A stretch of 64,000 nt of DNA, taken from contig NZ_JAHRIB010000150.1 of NCBI RefSeq assembly GCF_019090165.1, positions 1-64,000 of the forward strand. Reading direction: 5' to 3'. This DNA comes from Streptomyces sp. BV286. Its GTDB lineage: Bacteria; Actinomycetota; Actinomycetes; Streptomycetales; Streptomycetaceae. The notes under the pieces are model-generated. The model made no database searches, was not told where the DNA came from, and worked only from the letters and a program-made list of their open reading frames with translations. Below, in pieces: positions 17,730 through 26,125 of this stretch; within the stretch, counting starts at the first letter, position 1; each line of letters begins with the position of its first letter. A program made the position numbers and the translations under genes.

Positions 17730-19943
17730 TCAGCGCCCAAGGCGCCCGCGGACCATGCCGACCATTCCGTTCAGCTCCTCGATGCGCATCCGCCGCGCCG
17801 CGACGTAGAAGACACCGAGCAGTACGACACCACCGCCGAGCAGGGAGGCGAACGAGCCGCCGACGCCCTGGCCCAGCGTGTGGCCGATTCCGTAGCAGGC
17901 CGCGCCGGCGAGCAGCGCGGCCGGCACCGCGGCGATCGCGAGCCGCGCGTACGTACGCAGGACGCGGCCCCCGTCCAGGTCGCCGCCCAGGCGCTTGCTC
18001 AGGCGGCTCCATGCGACCCCGACGCCGGTCGCGTAGGCGAGACCGTACGACGCGGCCATGCCCGCCACCGCCCAACGCGGGGGGAGCAGGAAGAAGCAGA
18101 GCGCCGAGGCCCCGGCGTTGACGGCGGCCACGATGACCGTGTTGTAGAAGGGGGTTCGGGTGTCCTCGTACGCGTAGAAGGCGCGGAGCACCACGTACTG
18201 CACGGAGTACGGGATCAGGCCGAGGCCGAAGGCCATCAGCATGTAGCCCATGTTCGTGGCCTCGGTGGTGCCGGAGGCACCGAACATCAGCGTGCACATC
18301 GGGATGCCGAGGGCGACGAAGCCGAAGGAGATCGGCACGATCGCCACGGCCGTCGTGCGCAGGCCCTGGGAGATGTCGTCGCGGACCGCTCCGCTGTCGC
18401 CCTCGTGGGCCGAGCGCGAGAGCCGAGGCAACAGGGCGGCCATCAAGGAGACCGTGATGATGGCCTGCGGGAGACCCCAGATGAGCTGCGCGTTGGCGTA
18501 GGCGGCGAAGCCGGTACCGTCGACCGGTGAGTCGCTGCCCGCCGCGGTGGACAGCTGGGTCACGACGATCGCGCCCGCCTGGTTGGCGAGGACGAAGAGC
18601 ACGGTCCACTTCGCGAGTTTCGCGGACTTGCCGAGGCCGTGGCCCTTCCAGTCGAAGCGCAGCCGCAGCCGGAATCCGGTCTCGCGCAGGTACGGGATCA
18701 TCGCGAGGGCCTGGACGACGAGGCCGAGCAGAACGCCGATGCCGAGCAGCCGCTCGCCTTCCGGCGGGATGGTCGTCACCTTCATGCCGGAACTTGCCGC
18801 GGTGCCGTACACCCAGATGAACAGTCCGAGCGTCACGATGATGACGATGTTGTTGAGGACCGGGGTCCACATCATCGCGCCGAACTTTCCGCGAGCGTTG
18901 AGGATCTGGCCCATCACCACGTGAATGCCCATGAAGAAGATCGTGGGCAGGAAGTAGCGGGCGAAGGTGACAGCGACGTCGTTGGCCGGTGCCTCGCTCG
19001 CGATAGGTGCCGACAGCATGCGGATCAGGAAGGGCGCGGCGAGGACCGCGAGCGCGGTGAGTGCGCCGAGAACCATGACGACGAGGGTCAGCAGCCGGTT
19101 GGCAAAGGCCTCGCCGCCGTCGTCGTCGTCCTTCATGGCACGCACCAGCTGCGGTACGAAGACCGAGTTGAGGCCGCCACCGATGGTCAGGATGTAGATC
19201 ATCGTCGGCAGTTGGTACGCGACCTGGAAGGTGTCACCGAGGGTGCCGACGCCCAGAGCCGCGACGATCAGGGCGGAGCGGATGAAGCCGGTGAGGCGGG
19301 ACACCATGGTGCCGGCCGCCATCACCGCGCTCGACTTCAACAGACCTGAAGCGCGGCCCCCGGACTTCTTCGCGGGGGCGGGCGCGGGCGCCGAAGGGGC
19401 CGCGGCGGCCGGAGCCGGTTCCGCTGCAGGCGAGGGCACGCTGGGCGGGCCGGAGGGCGGATGGACACCGCCCTGCTGCTGGTCCCGGAAGAGATGAGCG
19501 AACGCGTCCGGCTCGTGGCGCTCCTCGCCGGCCTGGGTCACCAGATCGTCCACACCCACGAACTGCGTCGTACGCGGGTCGTCCCCGTACGGCAGGTACT
19601 GAGTGGGGCCCTCCGGCTCGGGAGCCGGAGTCTGGGCCCACACGCGGGGATCGGGGGCGTACGGGGACTGGGGCGGCTGGGCGTAGAGCGGTGGCTGCGG
19701 CTGGTACGTGCCGGGCGGGGGCGGGGGATGCGCGGCGCGGTCGTAGAGGGCCTCGGCGACGGGGTCCTGGGCGGACAGGTCCTGCGCCCGGTAGGGATCC
19801 TGGGCGTAGGCGTCCTGCAGGTACACGTCGGCCGGGGGCTGCGGAGGCACCTCGCCGGGCTCCGGCGGGCCCTGCGGCGGGTCGTCGGGGTAGCCGGAGC
19901 TCCCCGCGCCCTGACCGCGGTCACCGTCGTACGGCGCGTTCAT
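17730..19943 (-). CDS. murJ: Lipid II flippase MurJ (MviN)
   Basis: MurJ moves lipid-linked peptidoglycan precursor across the membrane. It has 737 residues. About 190 N-terminal residues are cytosolic, Pro/Gln/Tyr-rich and probably disordered. The MviN core of about 14 transmembrane segments follows, starting near KSSAVMAAGTMVSRLTGFIR, with the family motifs GLNSVFVPQLVRA, ANQAGAIVVTQLS and YAYEDTRTPFYNT. It starts 46 bp after the DUF6049 gene, and the pseudokinase gene follows. Actinobacterial MurJ proteins usually carry such an N-terminal extension. Confidence 0.92.
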   Translation of the reverse strand: MNAPYDGDRGQGAGSSGYPDDPPQGPPEPGEVPPQPPADVYLQDAYAQDPYRAQDLSAQDPVAEALYDRAAHPPPPPGTYQPQPPLYAQPPQSPYAPDPRVWAQTPAPEPEGPTQYLPYGDDPRTTQFVGVDDLVTQAGEERHEPDAFAHLFRDQQQGGVHPPSGPPSVPSPAAEPAPAAAAPSAPAPAPAKKSGGRASGLLKSSAVMAAGTMVSRLTGFIRSALIVAALGVGTLGDTFQVAYQLPTMIYILTIGGGLNSVFVPQLVRAMKDDDDGGEAFANRLLTLVVMVLGALTALAVLAAPFLIRMLSAPIASEAPANDVAVTFARYFLPTIFFMGIHVVMGQILNARGKFGAMMWTPVLNNIVIIVTLGLFIWVYGTAASSGMKVTTIPPEGERLLGIGVLLGLVVQALAMIPYLRETGFRLRLRFDWKGHGLGKSAKLAKWTVLFVLANQAGAIVVTQLSTAAGSDSPVDGTGFAAYANAQLIWGLPQAIITVSLMAALLPRLSRSAHEGDSGAVRDDISQGLRTTAVAIVPISFGFVALGIPMCTLMFGASGTTEATNMGYMLMAFGLGLIPYSVQYVVLRAFYAYEDTRTPFYNTVIVAAVNAGASALCFFLLPPRWAVAGMAASYGLAYATGVGVAWSRLSKRLGGDLDGGRVLRTYARLAIAAVPAALLAGAACYGIGHTLGQGVGGSFASLLGGGVVLLGVFYVAARRMRIEELNGMVGMVRGRLGR

Positions 19944-19989
19944 GGTTACCCCACCTCATCGTCCCCGGGCCCACCGGCCACGACATCGC

Positions 19990-22398
19990 TCAACGGTCCA
20001 CTCTCTCACCCGTCCCGGACGGGTCGGTGATTTCCGGTGCGGTGTCCGGTGAAGGGTCACTCGGGTGCTCCGGGTCATGCGCGCCCGACTCGGCGGCGGT
20101 CGTCTTCTCTCGACCGTTCCCCGCGTCGGCACCGGCCTCCGCGTCGTCGGCGGGGGCGGGCTCCGTCTCGTCGTCCCCGGGGCCGTTCTCCGCTTCCTGC
20201 GCGGCCTGGCGGGCGGCTTCCCGCTTGCGCTGCGTGTACATCCGGAATCCGGCGAGCACGAGCAGCAGGACTCCGCCGGCGATGACCAGCATGACAGTGG
20301 CCGTGATCTCGGTGACCTTCACGTCGAAGGTCACTTCGGGTCCGTAGGCCTGGCCGTCCTTCGTGAACAGCTGGGCGACCACCTCGGCCCGGCCGTTGGC
20401 GTGGGCGTTCGTGGTGAACTTCACGGACTGGCTGTGTCCGCCGGAGACCGCGACCGGCCGCTCCTGGTAGGAGCCGTCACCGATGCTGAGGCGGCTCGGC
20501 TGCGTGGACGTCAGACGCAGCACCAGGTGGTCGACGTCCTGGACGAGGTTGTTCTGCACGGTGACGGGGATCGTGGCGCTGCGGCCCGAGAGCTTCGCGT
20601 CGGACTTCTGGATCAGCCCGACGCCCTCGGTGAGCCCGACGAGGTACTGCTCGACACCGTTGCGGTACGTCGCCGCTTCGGCGGACCGTCCGCGCCAGGA
20701 CGTGGACATCGCCCGGTCCATGGCCCGCCCGAACGGGGTGACCACACGGGACTTGTCCGAGAGGATCACCTGGAAGCTGTCGAGCTTCTTCTGCGTGCCC
20801 TCGATCTGCTCGAAGGCGGACTGCGGCAGAGCCTGCCTGCGCAGCGAGGAGGGATAGGCGGAGGCCGACGGGATCCGGGTGGTGGCGCCCGCGTCCGGCT
20901 TTGCCTTGGTGGCCGCTGACAGGTCTGCGGACTGCGACCAGTTCCCCTCCTCGAGGGCGGTCAGTGCCTGCGCCATCGTCTGGGCCTGGCTGGCGGTCGG
21001 CATGCGCTGCGGGGCCACGACGACGCTGCGCTGCTTGTCGGGGGCCTGGCGGGTGAGCATCAGGCTCTGGGCGAGGAAGCGCTGCACGGCGAGTGTGGAG
21101 TTGCCGGCCACCGTCATGTCGCCCTGGAACGCCGTCGACAGCCGGGCGTCCGTGACCACCGCGGTGGTGCCGCCGCCGATCGGCCGGGCCGCCGAGGGCG
21201 TGTACGGAAGCGCGCCGGTCTCCTCCAGGCTGTCGCTGCGGGAGAGGACCGTGTCGGCGCCGGCCGAGGTCGCGACCTTGACGATCGACGGGTCGATCGC
21301 GCCGTTGACAGGCCAGGCGTAGTCCGTGTCGGGCGTCACATGGAGGATGGACTTCACGGTCGTCCCGGCCACGGTGGTGGCGTCCTTGAGGTGGCTCAGC
21401 GACCCGGTCACACTCGTGCCGTTGTGAGCCAGTGACGCCAGGTCCGGGTCGGCGAAGGGGAGAGCGACGACTTCCTCGCCCTGGACCGCCTTCTCCAGTT
21501 CGTTGAGCCACTGCTTGGCCACAGCCTGGTGCGTGCCGGCCGTGGTGGTGGTGCTCGAGCCGTTGACCTGGACCCGGTAGCTGCGCGTCATCGCGTCTAC
21601 GGAGGCCAGCAGGTCCGGGTCGACGACCCAGGTGATGTCGAGGTCCTTGCCGAGGCTGAGGAGCTGCTCCAGGCGGCCGCCGGGGGAGATCTCGGCGGCC
21701 AGATCGTCGTCGTCCTTGAAGAGCGGGGTCTGCTGCTCGTTCGATCCCGTCTCGGCCGTCATGTGGGAGCCCGAGATCAGCGGCCAGAGGTAGGTCGTCC
21801 TGGTCTTCTTGTCCGCGGGCTCCGGCTGCCACGGCAGGAAGGTCCGCTCGATGCCGAGGATCTGGTCGTACGGCGCGGCGGCGGTCCGGCCGGTGAGGGT
21901 GACACCCAGCTGGTAGACGCCGTCGGCGCCGAGGTTCAGCTTGTCGACGGGGATGGAGATGCTGAAGGTCTGCGGGACGCCCGGGGTCAGTTTCGCGAAC
22001 TTCGCCACGTACTTGCCGCCGGCTTCCGTGCCCGTGTACGGGTTGCTCTTCGCGGCGTCGTCGATCGCCGAGCGGCCCTCCAGCTTCGGGCCCACCCGCA
22101 GGCCGACGTACGCGTCCGTGACCGCCTGCTTGCCCTTGTTGACGACCCTGCCGGAGACGGTGAGCGTGTCACCGTCGGAGGGCACACGCGGGCTGAGCGA
22201 GTCCAGGGAGACGCCGACCGTGCGGGAGCCGGTGACCTCGGCGGGAGCGCTGGACTCCGCCGCGTACGAGGACGGTGACACGGGCAGCTGGAGGAGACCG
22301 GCCAGAAGGGGCGCCCCGGCGAGCAGTGCTCCCGTGCGCCGCAGCCAGCGGCGGGCAGGTGAGGGACTGGTCCCCTGGAAGTCTGCCGCCTCGGCCAC
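19990..22398 (-). CDS. Secreted, membrane-anchored DUF6049-family protein
   Basis: This protein of unknown function has 802 residues from a GTG. The N-terminus is a signal peptide (WLRRTGALLAGAPLLAGLLQ, about 18-37, then Ala-rich). A long extracytoplasmic region follows, with immunoglobulin-like beta sections such as PSDGDTLTVSGRVVNKGKQ. A C-terminal transmembrane helix near 700-720 (VMLVIAGGVLLLVLAGF) precedes an acidic cytosolic tail. It precedes murJ, as its mycobacterial counterpart (Rv3909) precedes the MviN gene. A role in envelope assembly is inferred from context only. Confidence 0.8.
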   Translation of the reverse strand: MAEAADFQGTSPSPARRWLRRTGALLAGAPLLAGLLQLPVSPSSYAAESSAPAEVTGSRTVGVSLDSLSPRVPSDGDTLTVSGRVVNKGKQAVTDAYVGLRVGPKLEGRSAIDDAAKSNPYTGTEAGGKYVAKFAKLTPGVPQTFSISIPVDKLNLGADGVYQLGVTLTGRTAAAPYDQILGIERTFLPWQPEPADKKTRTTYLWPLISGSHMTAETGSNEQQTPLFKDDDDLAAEISPGGRLEQLLSLGKDLDITWVVDPDLLASVDAMTRSYRVQVNGSSTTTTAGTHQAVAKQWLNELEKAVQGEEVVALPFADPDLASLAHNGTSVTGSLSHLKDATTVAGTTVKSILHVTPDTDYAWPVNGAIDPSIVKVATSAGADTVLSRSDSLEETGALPYTPSAARPIGGGTTAVVTDARLSTAFQGDMTVAGNSTLAVQRFLAQSLMLTRQAPDKQRSVVVAPQRMPTASQAQTMAQALTALEEGNWSQSADLSAATKAKPDAGATTRIPSASAYPSSLRRQALPQSAFEQIEGTQKKLDSFQVILSDKSRVVTPFGRAMDRAMSTSWRGRSAEAATYRNGVEQYLVGLTEGVGLIQKSDAKLSGRSATIPVTVQNNLVQDVDHLVLRLTSTQPSRLSIGDGSYQERPVAVSGGHSQSVKFTTNAHANGRAEVVAQLFTKDGQAYGPEVTFDVKVTEITATVMLVIAGGVLLLVLAGFRMYTQRKREAARQAAQEAENGPGDDETEPAPADDAEAGADAGNGREKTTAAESGAHDPEHPSDPSPDTAPEITDPSGTGERVDR

Positions 22399-22632
22399 GC
22401 GCTCGCCCGTCCCTCGTCGTCGTCAGTGGTCGTCGGATTGTGCGTCCACGCATGGTAACGATGCGCGCTGAGGGTAAGTGCCGCGGTCCGCTCCACAAGA
22501 TCAGGAGAAGAGACCGTGCTGCCCCGCTATGTGGGCTTATCTACGACAGTGTGCCCACGGCGAGGGGGGACGTGCCTGTGCACGTTTAATGAAGGCGCCC
22601 TCGGACGCCGGGGCCACGTACCCTTTTCTGTT

Positions 22633-24099
22633 GTGTCGAATGCCAACGAAGACAGTCCCAGTGCGCTGAACCAGGTGCAGAGCCGCGCGGTGAGCGAGCT
22701 GCTGCGGGTGTCCCCCGTCGCCGATGACCTCGCCCGCCGATTCCAGGAGGCCGGGTTCTCTCTCGCCCTGGTCGGTGGCTCGGTCCGGGACGCCCTCCTC
22801 GGCCGGCTCGGCAACGACCTGGACTTCACGACGGACGCCCGCCCCGAGGACGTACTGAAGATCATGCGGCCCTGGGCCGATTCCCTGTGGGATGTCGGGA
22901 TCGCCTTCGGCACGGTGGGGGCGCAGAAGGACGCCCGCGTCGGAGACGTGGATCAGAGCTTCCAGATCGAGGTGACGACGTACCGCTCGGAGGCGTACGA
23001 CCGGACCTCGCGCAAACCCGAGGTGTCCTACGGCGACTCCATCGAGGAAGACCTGGTCCGCCGTGACTTCACGGTGAACGCGATGGCCGTGGCGCTGCCC
23101 GAGAAGGTGTTCATCGATCCGCACGGCGGGCTCGACGATCTCGCGGCGCGTGTTCTGCGGACCCCGGGCACTCCTGAATCGTCCTTCTCCGACGATCCGC
23201 TGCGGATGATGCGGGCCGCGCGCTTCGGGGCGCAGCTCGACTTCGAGGTGGCGCCGGATGTCGTCGCGGCGATGAAGGCCATGGCCGACCGTATCGAGAT
23301 CGTCTCGGCCGAGCGCGTGCGTGACGAGTTGAACAAGCTGATCCTCTCCGCTCACCCGCGCAAGGGGCTGACGTTGCTCGTCGACGCGGGACTGGCCGAC
23401 CGGGTGCTGCCCGAGCTGCCCGCGCTGCGGCTGGAGAGGGACGAGCACCACCGGCACAAGGATGTCTACGACCACACGCTGATCGTCCTGGAGCAGGCCA
23501 TGGCGCTGGAGGAGGACGGTCCGGACCTCACGCTGCGGCTGGCCGCGCTGCTGCACGACATCGGCAAGCCGCGCACCCGTCGTTTCGAGCAGGACGGGCG
23601 GGTCTCCTTCCATCACCACGAGGTGGTGGGGGCCAAGATGACCAAGAAGCGGATGACGGATCTCAAGTACTCCAACGAGCTCGTGAAGGACGTCTCGCGC
23701 CTGGTCGAGCTGCACCTGCGCTTCCACGGGTACGGCACCGGAGAGTGGACGGACTCGGCGGTCCGGCGGTACGTCCGTGACGCGGGTCCACTCCTCGACC
23801 GCCTCCACAAGCTGACCCGCTCGGACTGCACGACCCGCAACAAGCGCAAGGCCACCGCGCTCTCCCGCGCGTACGACGGCCTGGAGGAGCGCATCGCCCA
23901 GCTCCAGGAGCAGGAGGAGCTGGACGCGATCCGGCCCGATCTCGACGGCAACCAGATCATGCAGGTCCTGGGAATCGGTCCCGGCCCTGCGATCGGTCAG
24001 GCCTACAAGTTCCTGTTGGAACTGCGTCTGGAGAACGGGCCGATGGAGAACGACGCGGCGGTGTCGGCACTCAAGGAGTGGTGGGCGGAGCAGAGCTGA
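22633..24099 (+). CDS. cca: CCA tRNA nucleotidyltransferase
   Basis: This enzyme adds or repairs the 3' CCA end of tRNA. The GTG at 22633 gives 488 residues; the frame remains open further upstream without homology-like sequence. The nucleotidyltransferase signature LVGGSVRDALLG with NDLDFTTDARPED is near residues 40-70. A C-terminal HD domain is visible as LAALLHDIGKPRTRR with HHHEVVGAKM. It is divergent from the DUF6049 gene, as in Mycobacterium (Rv3907c). A Nudix gene present between them in Mycobacterium is absent here. Two parS-centred palindromes follow the stop codon. Confidence 0.94.
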   Translation: MSNANEDSPSALNQVQSRAVSELLRVSPVADDLARRFQEAGFSLALVGGSVRDALLGRLGNDLDFTTDARPEDVLKIMRPWADSLWDVGIAFGTVGAQKDARVGDVDQSFQIEVTTYRSEAYDRTSRKPEVSYGDSIEEDLVRRDFTVNAMAVALPEKVFIDPHGGLDDLAARVLRTPGTPESSFSDDPLRMMRAARFGAQLDFEVAPDVVAAMKAMADRIEIVSAERVRDELNKLILSAHPRKGLTLLVDAGLADRVLPELPALRLERDEHHRHKDVYDHTLIVLEQAMALEEDGPDLTLRLAALLHDIGKPRTRRFEQDGRVSFHHHEVVGAKMTKKRMTDLKYSNELVKDVSRLVELHLRFHGYGTGEWTDSAVRRYVRDAGPLLDRLHKLTRSDCTTRNKRKATALSRAYDGLEERIAQLQEQEELDAIRPDLDGNQIMQVLGIGPGPAIGQAYKFLLELRLENGPMENDAAVSALKEWWAEQS

Positions 24100-24102
24100 A
24101 AA

Positions 24103-24144
24103 CGCGCCGACGTCATGTTTCACGTGAAACATGACGTCGGCGCG
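24103..24144. terminator. 42-bp perfect palindrome centred on parS site 5
   Basis: Every base of the left half (24103-24123) is complementary to the right half (24124-24144), and the parS core sits exactly at the centre. It begins 3 bp after the cca stop, in a convergent gap, and as RNA would form a 20-bp-class hairpin. It therefore could act as both partition site and terminator for cca. Confidence 0.7.
24116..24131. promoter_or_regulatory. parS: parS site 5
   Basis: Perfect TGTTTCACGTGAAACA at the centre of the 24103-24144 palindrome. Confidence 0.95.
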
Positions 24145-24155
24145 ACGGTGCTGGA

Positions 24156-24201
24156 ACGCCGAGGGCCCGTTGTTTCACGTGAAACAACGGGCCCTCGGCG
24201 T
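24156..24201. terminator. 46-bp perfect palindrome centred on parS site 6
   Basis: This is a second exact palindrome, with outer arms unrelated in sequence to the first, and again a parS core at the centre. It ends 10 bp from the stop codon of the minus-strand gene at 24212. One palindrome thus abuts each convergent gene. Confidence 0.7.
24171..24186. promoter_or_regulatory. parS: parS site 6
   Basis: Perfect TGTTTCACGTGAAACA, 55 bp centre to centre from site 5. Confidence 0.95.
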
Positions 24202-24211
24202 CAGCAAGCTT

Positions 24212-24667
24212 CTACTTGGAGGAGTACTCCGACAGGCAGAGGGTGAAGTCGCTGCTGCCGCCGGTCTCGGTGTACTCGGCGAACTTGGTGCGGTCGCAGC
24301 CCGAGTCGTCGGTCTTCTTCTGCTCGACCTTGTACGCGGCCTTCGAGTTGCCGCAGTCCACGACCTCGAGCTCCGGGTCGGTGGTGCTGTCCGGGTTGCC
24401 GATGCTCATGCAGTCGCCGACCTTGGCGCTCTGGGCATCGTCACGGCTGGCGAACCAGCCGGCGCCGGCGACTATGAGGGCGATGGCCACGATTCCGAAA
24501 CGCAGGTACTTCTTGAAGCTGCGCTTCGGCGGCTCGGGCGGGACCGGGGCGTACGGAGCGTTGGGCTGCTGCGGGAAGCCCTGCGGAGGCTGCTGCCCGT
24601 ACGGGTTCCCCTCGGGCGGCTGCCCCTGAGCGAACGGATTCTGGCCCTGGGGCGGCGGAGTGGTCAC
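24212..24667 (-). CDS. Proline-rich single-pass membrane protein with exported Cys-containing domain
   Basis: This is a 151-residue protein of unknown function. The N-terminal 45 residues are rich in Pro, Gln and Gly (GQNPFAQGQPPEGNPYGQQ). A transmembrane helix at about 55-70 (LRFGIVAIALIVAGAGWF) follows. The exported domain has four cysteines (VGDCMSIG, VVDCGN, DSGCDR, LCLSEYS) that may form two disulfides. The architecture resembles LppU/SCO3897-like actinobacterial proteins. It is convergent with cca across the paired parS palindromes. Confidence 0.75.
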   Translation of the reverse strand: MTTPPPQGQNPFAQGQPPEGNPYGQQPPQGFPQQPNAPYAPVPPEPPKRSFKKYLRFGIVAIALIVAGAGWFASRDDAQSAKVGDCMSIGNPDSTTDPELEVVDCGNSKAAYKVEQKKTDDSGCDRTKFAEYTETGGSSDFTLCLSEYSSK

Positions 24668-24781
24668 TTGGGGGTCCCCCTCGAACTAGGAGCGCGTGGC
24701 GCGAAATAAGACGGACGTAAGCTACCGGCCCCCACTGACAACTCTGTACCCCAGGGAGTCTCTGTGGCATTGATGTGACAC

Positions 24782-26047
24782 TTACTGGAGCTCAAAGCGG
24801 GCCATAGCCGCAGCAACTGCCCCGTAGATAACGGCCACCGTGACCACAAGGGCCACGGAGCGGCCATCAGGAGGCAGCATCAGGGCGGCCACCGCCGCGG
24901 CGCCGACGAAGGCGACGTTGAACAGGACGTCGTAAACGGCGAAGATCCGGCCACGGAATTCGTCCTCGACGGACGACTGGACCAACGTGTCGGTGGCGAT
25001 CTTCGCGCCCTGGGTGGTCAGACCCAGCACGAAGGCCGCGACGAGCAGCGGGACTTCGGCGAACGGGAGGCCCAGCGCCGGCTCCAGAACCGCGGCGGAT
25101 CCCGCACAGGCGATGATCCAGCCGCCGGGCCCGAGACGGCTTGCTCCCGCCGGGGTCAGCACAGCCGCGGCGAAGAAGCCCGCACCGGAGATACCCAGGG
25201 CCAGACCGAGAAGGGCGACCCCGTCGTCGTCCGGGCCGGACGACAAGGCATACCGGCAGAGCATCAGCACCATGACGGTCAGCGCGCCGTAGCAGAACCG
25301 CATCAGGGTCATCGCTGTCAGCGCCCAGGCGGCCTCCCGGCGCGGAGGCTCGGCGAGGTGACGTACGCCCGCGGCCAGCCCACGCGCTGTGCCGATCACC
25401 GCTGTCCGCAGCCGTGGTCGCACCGACCGGAGGTCGGGTCCGAGCAGTTCCGGAGCCAGGCGCAGCGAGGCGAGCGCGGCGCACCCGTACAGCGCCGCTC
25501 CCACGAGAACCACCGCCGCGTCGGAGTCGGAGGCGACGATGCGTACGAGGAGGGCGAGACCGCCGCCGAGGGTCGCGGCGAGCGTTCCGGCCGTGGGCGA
25601 CAGGGAGTTGGCCATCACCAGGCGCTCCGGGTCGACGACACGGGGCAGGGCGGCGGAGAGGCCCGCCAGCACGAATCTGTTGACGGCTGTCACGCACAGC
25701 GCGGACGCGTAGAACAGCCAGTCCGGCACGCCGCTCAGCATCAGGAGGGCCGTCAGGGAGGCGAGCAGCGCCCGCAGCAGGTTCCCGTACAGAAAGACCT
25801 GCCGGCGTCGCCAGCGGTCCAGGAGGACGCCCGCGAAGGGGCCGACGAAGGAGTACGGCAGGAGCAGGACCGCCATCGCGGAGGCGATCGCGGCCGCCGA
25901 GGTCTGTTTCTCCGGCGAGAAGACGACGTACGTGGCGAGAGCGACCTGGTAGACCCCGTCGGCGCCCTGTGACAGCAGCCGTACGGCAAGCAGACGCCGG
26001 AAGTTCCGGAAGCGCAGGAGTACGCGCAGGTCACCCACGACAGCCAT
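24782..26047 (-). CDS. Major facilitator superfamily transporter
   Basis: This is a 421-residue integral membrane protein with about 12 hydrophobic segments. The N-terminal half contains LLPYSFVGPFAGVLLDRWRR, the MFS motif-A type loop between helices 2 and 3, followed by RQVFLYGNLLRALLASL. No substrate-specific feature is recognisable, so the substrate is unknown. It lies between the small Pro-rich membrane protein gene and the ino1 terminator, and is probably monocistronic. Confidence 0.85.
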   Translation of the reverse strand: MAVVGDLRVLLRFRNFRRLLAVRLLSQGADGVYQVALATYVVFSPEKQTSAAAIASAMAVLLLPYSFVGPFAGVLLDRWRRRQVFLYGNLLRALLASLTALLMLSGVPDWLFYASALCVTAVNRFVLAGLSAALPRVVDPERLVMANSLSPTAGTLAATLGGGLALLVRIVASDSDAAVVLVGAALYGCAALASLRLAPELLGPDLRSVRPRLRTAVIGTARGLAAGVRHLAEPPRREAAWALTAMTLMRFCYGALTVMVLMLCRYALSSGPDDDGVALLGLALGISGAGFFAAAVLTPAGASRLGPGGWIIACAGSAAVLEPALGLPFAEVPLLVAAFVLGLTTQGAKIATDTLVQSSVEDEFRGRIFAVYDVLFNVAFVGAAAVAALMLPPDGRSVALVVTVAVIYGAVAAAMARFELQ

Positions 26048-26070
26048 GGGTTACAGCCTCGCACAGGGAA

Positions 26071-26101
26071 AGGGTCCCCGGAGCGATGCCCCGGGGACCC
26101 T
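26071..26101 (-). terminator. Terminator after ino1
   Basis: A perfect 11-bp stem (26071-26081 with 26091-26101) lies 25 bp past the ino1 stop and is followed on the minus strand by TTTCCC. Confidence 0.7.
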
Positions 26102-26125
26102 CAACAGCCGTGCGCAGATTGAGCT

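Noticed and set aside
22537..24132. 531-codon minus-strand frame across cca
   Set aside because: It is antisense to cca. It begins with FHVK only because it starts inside a parS site.
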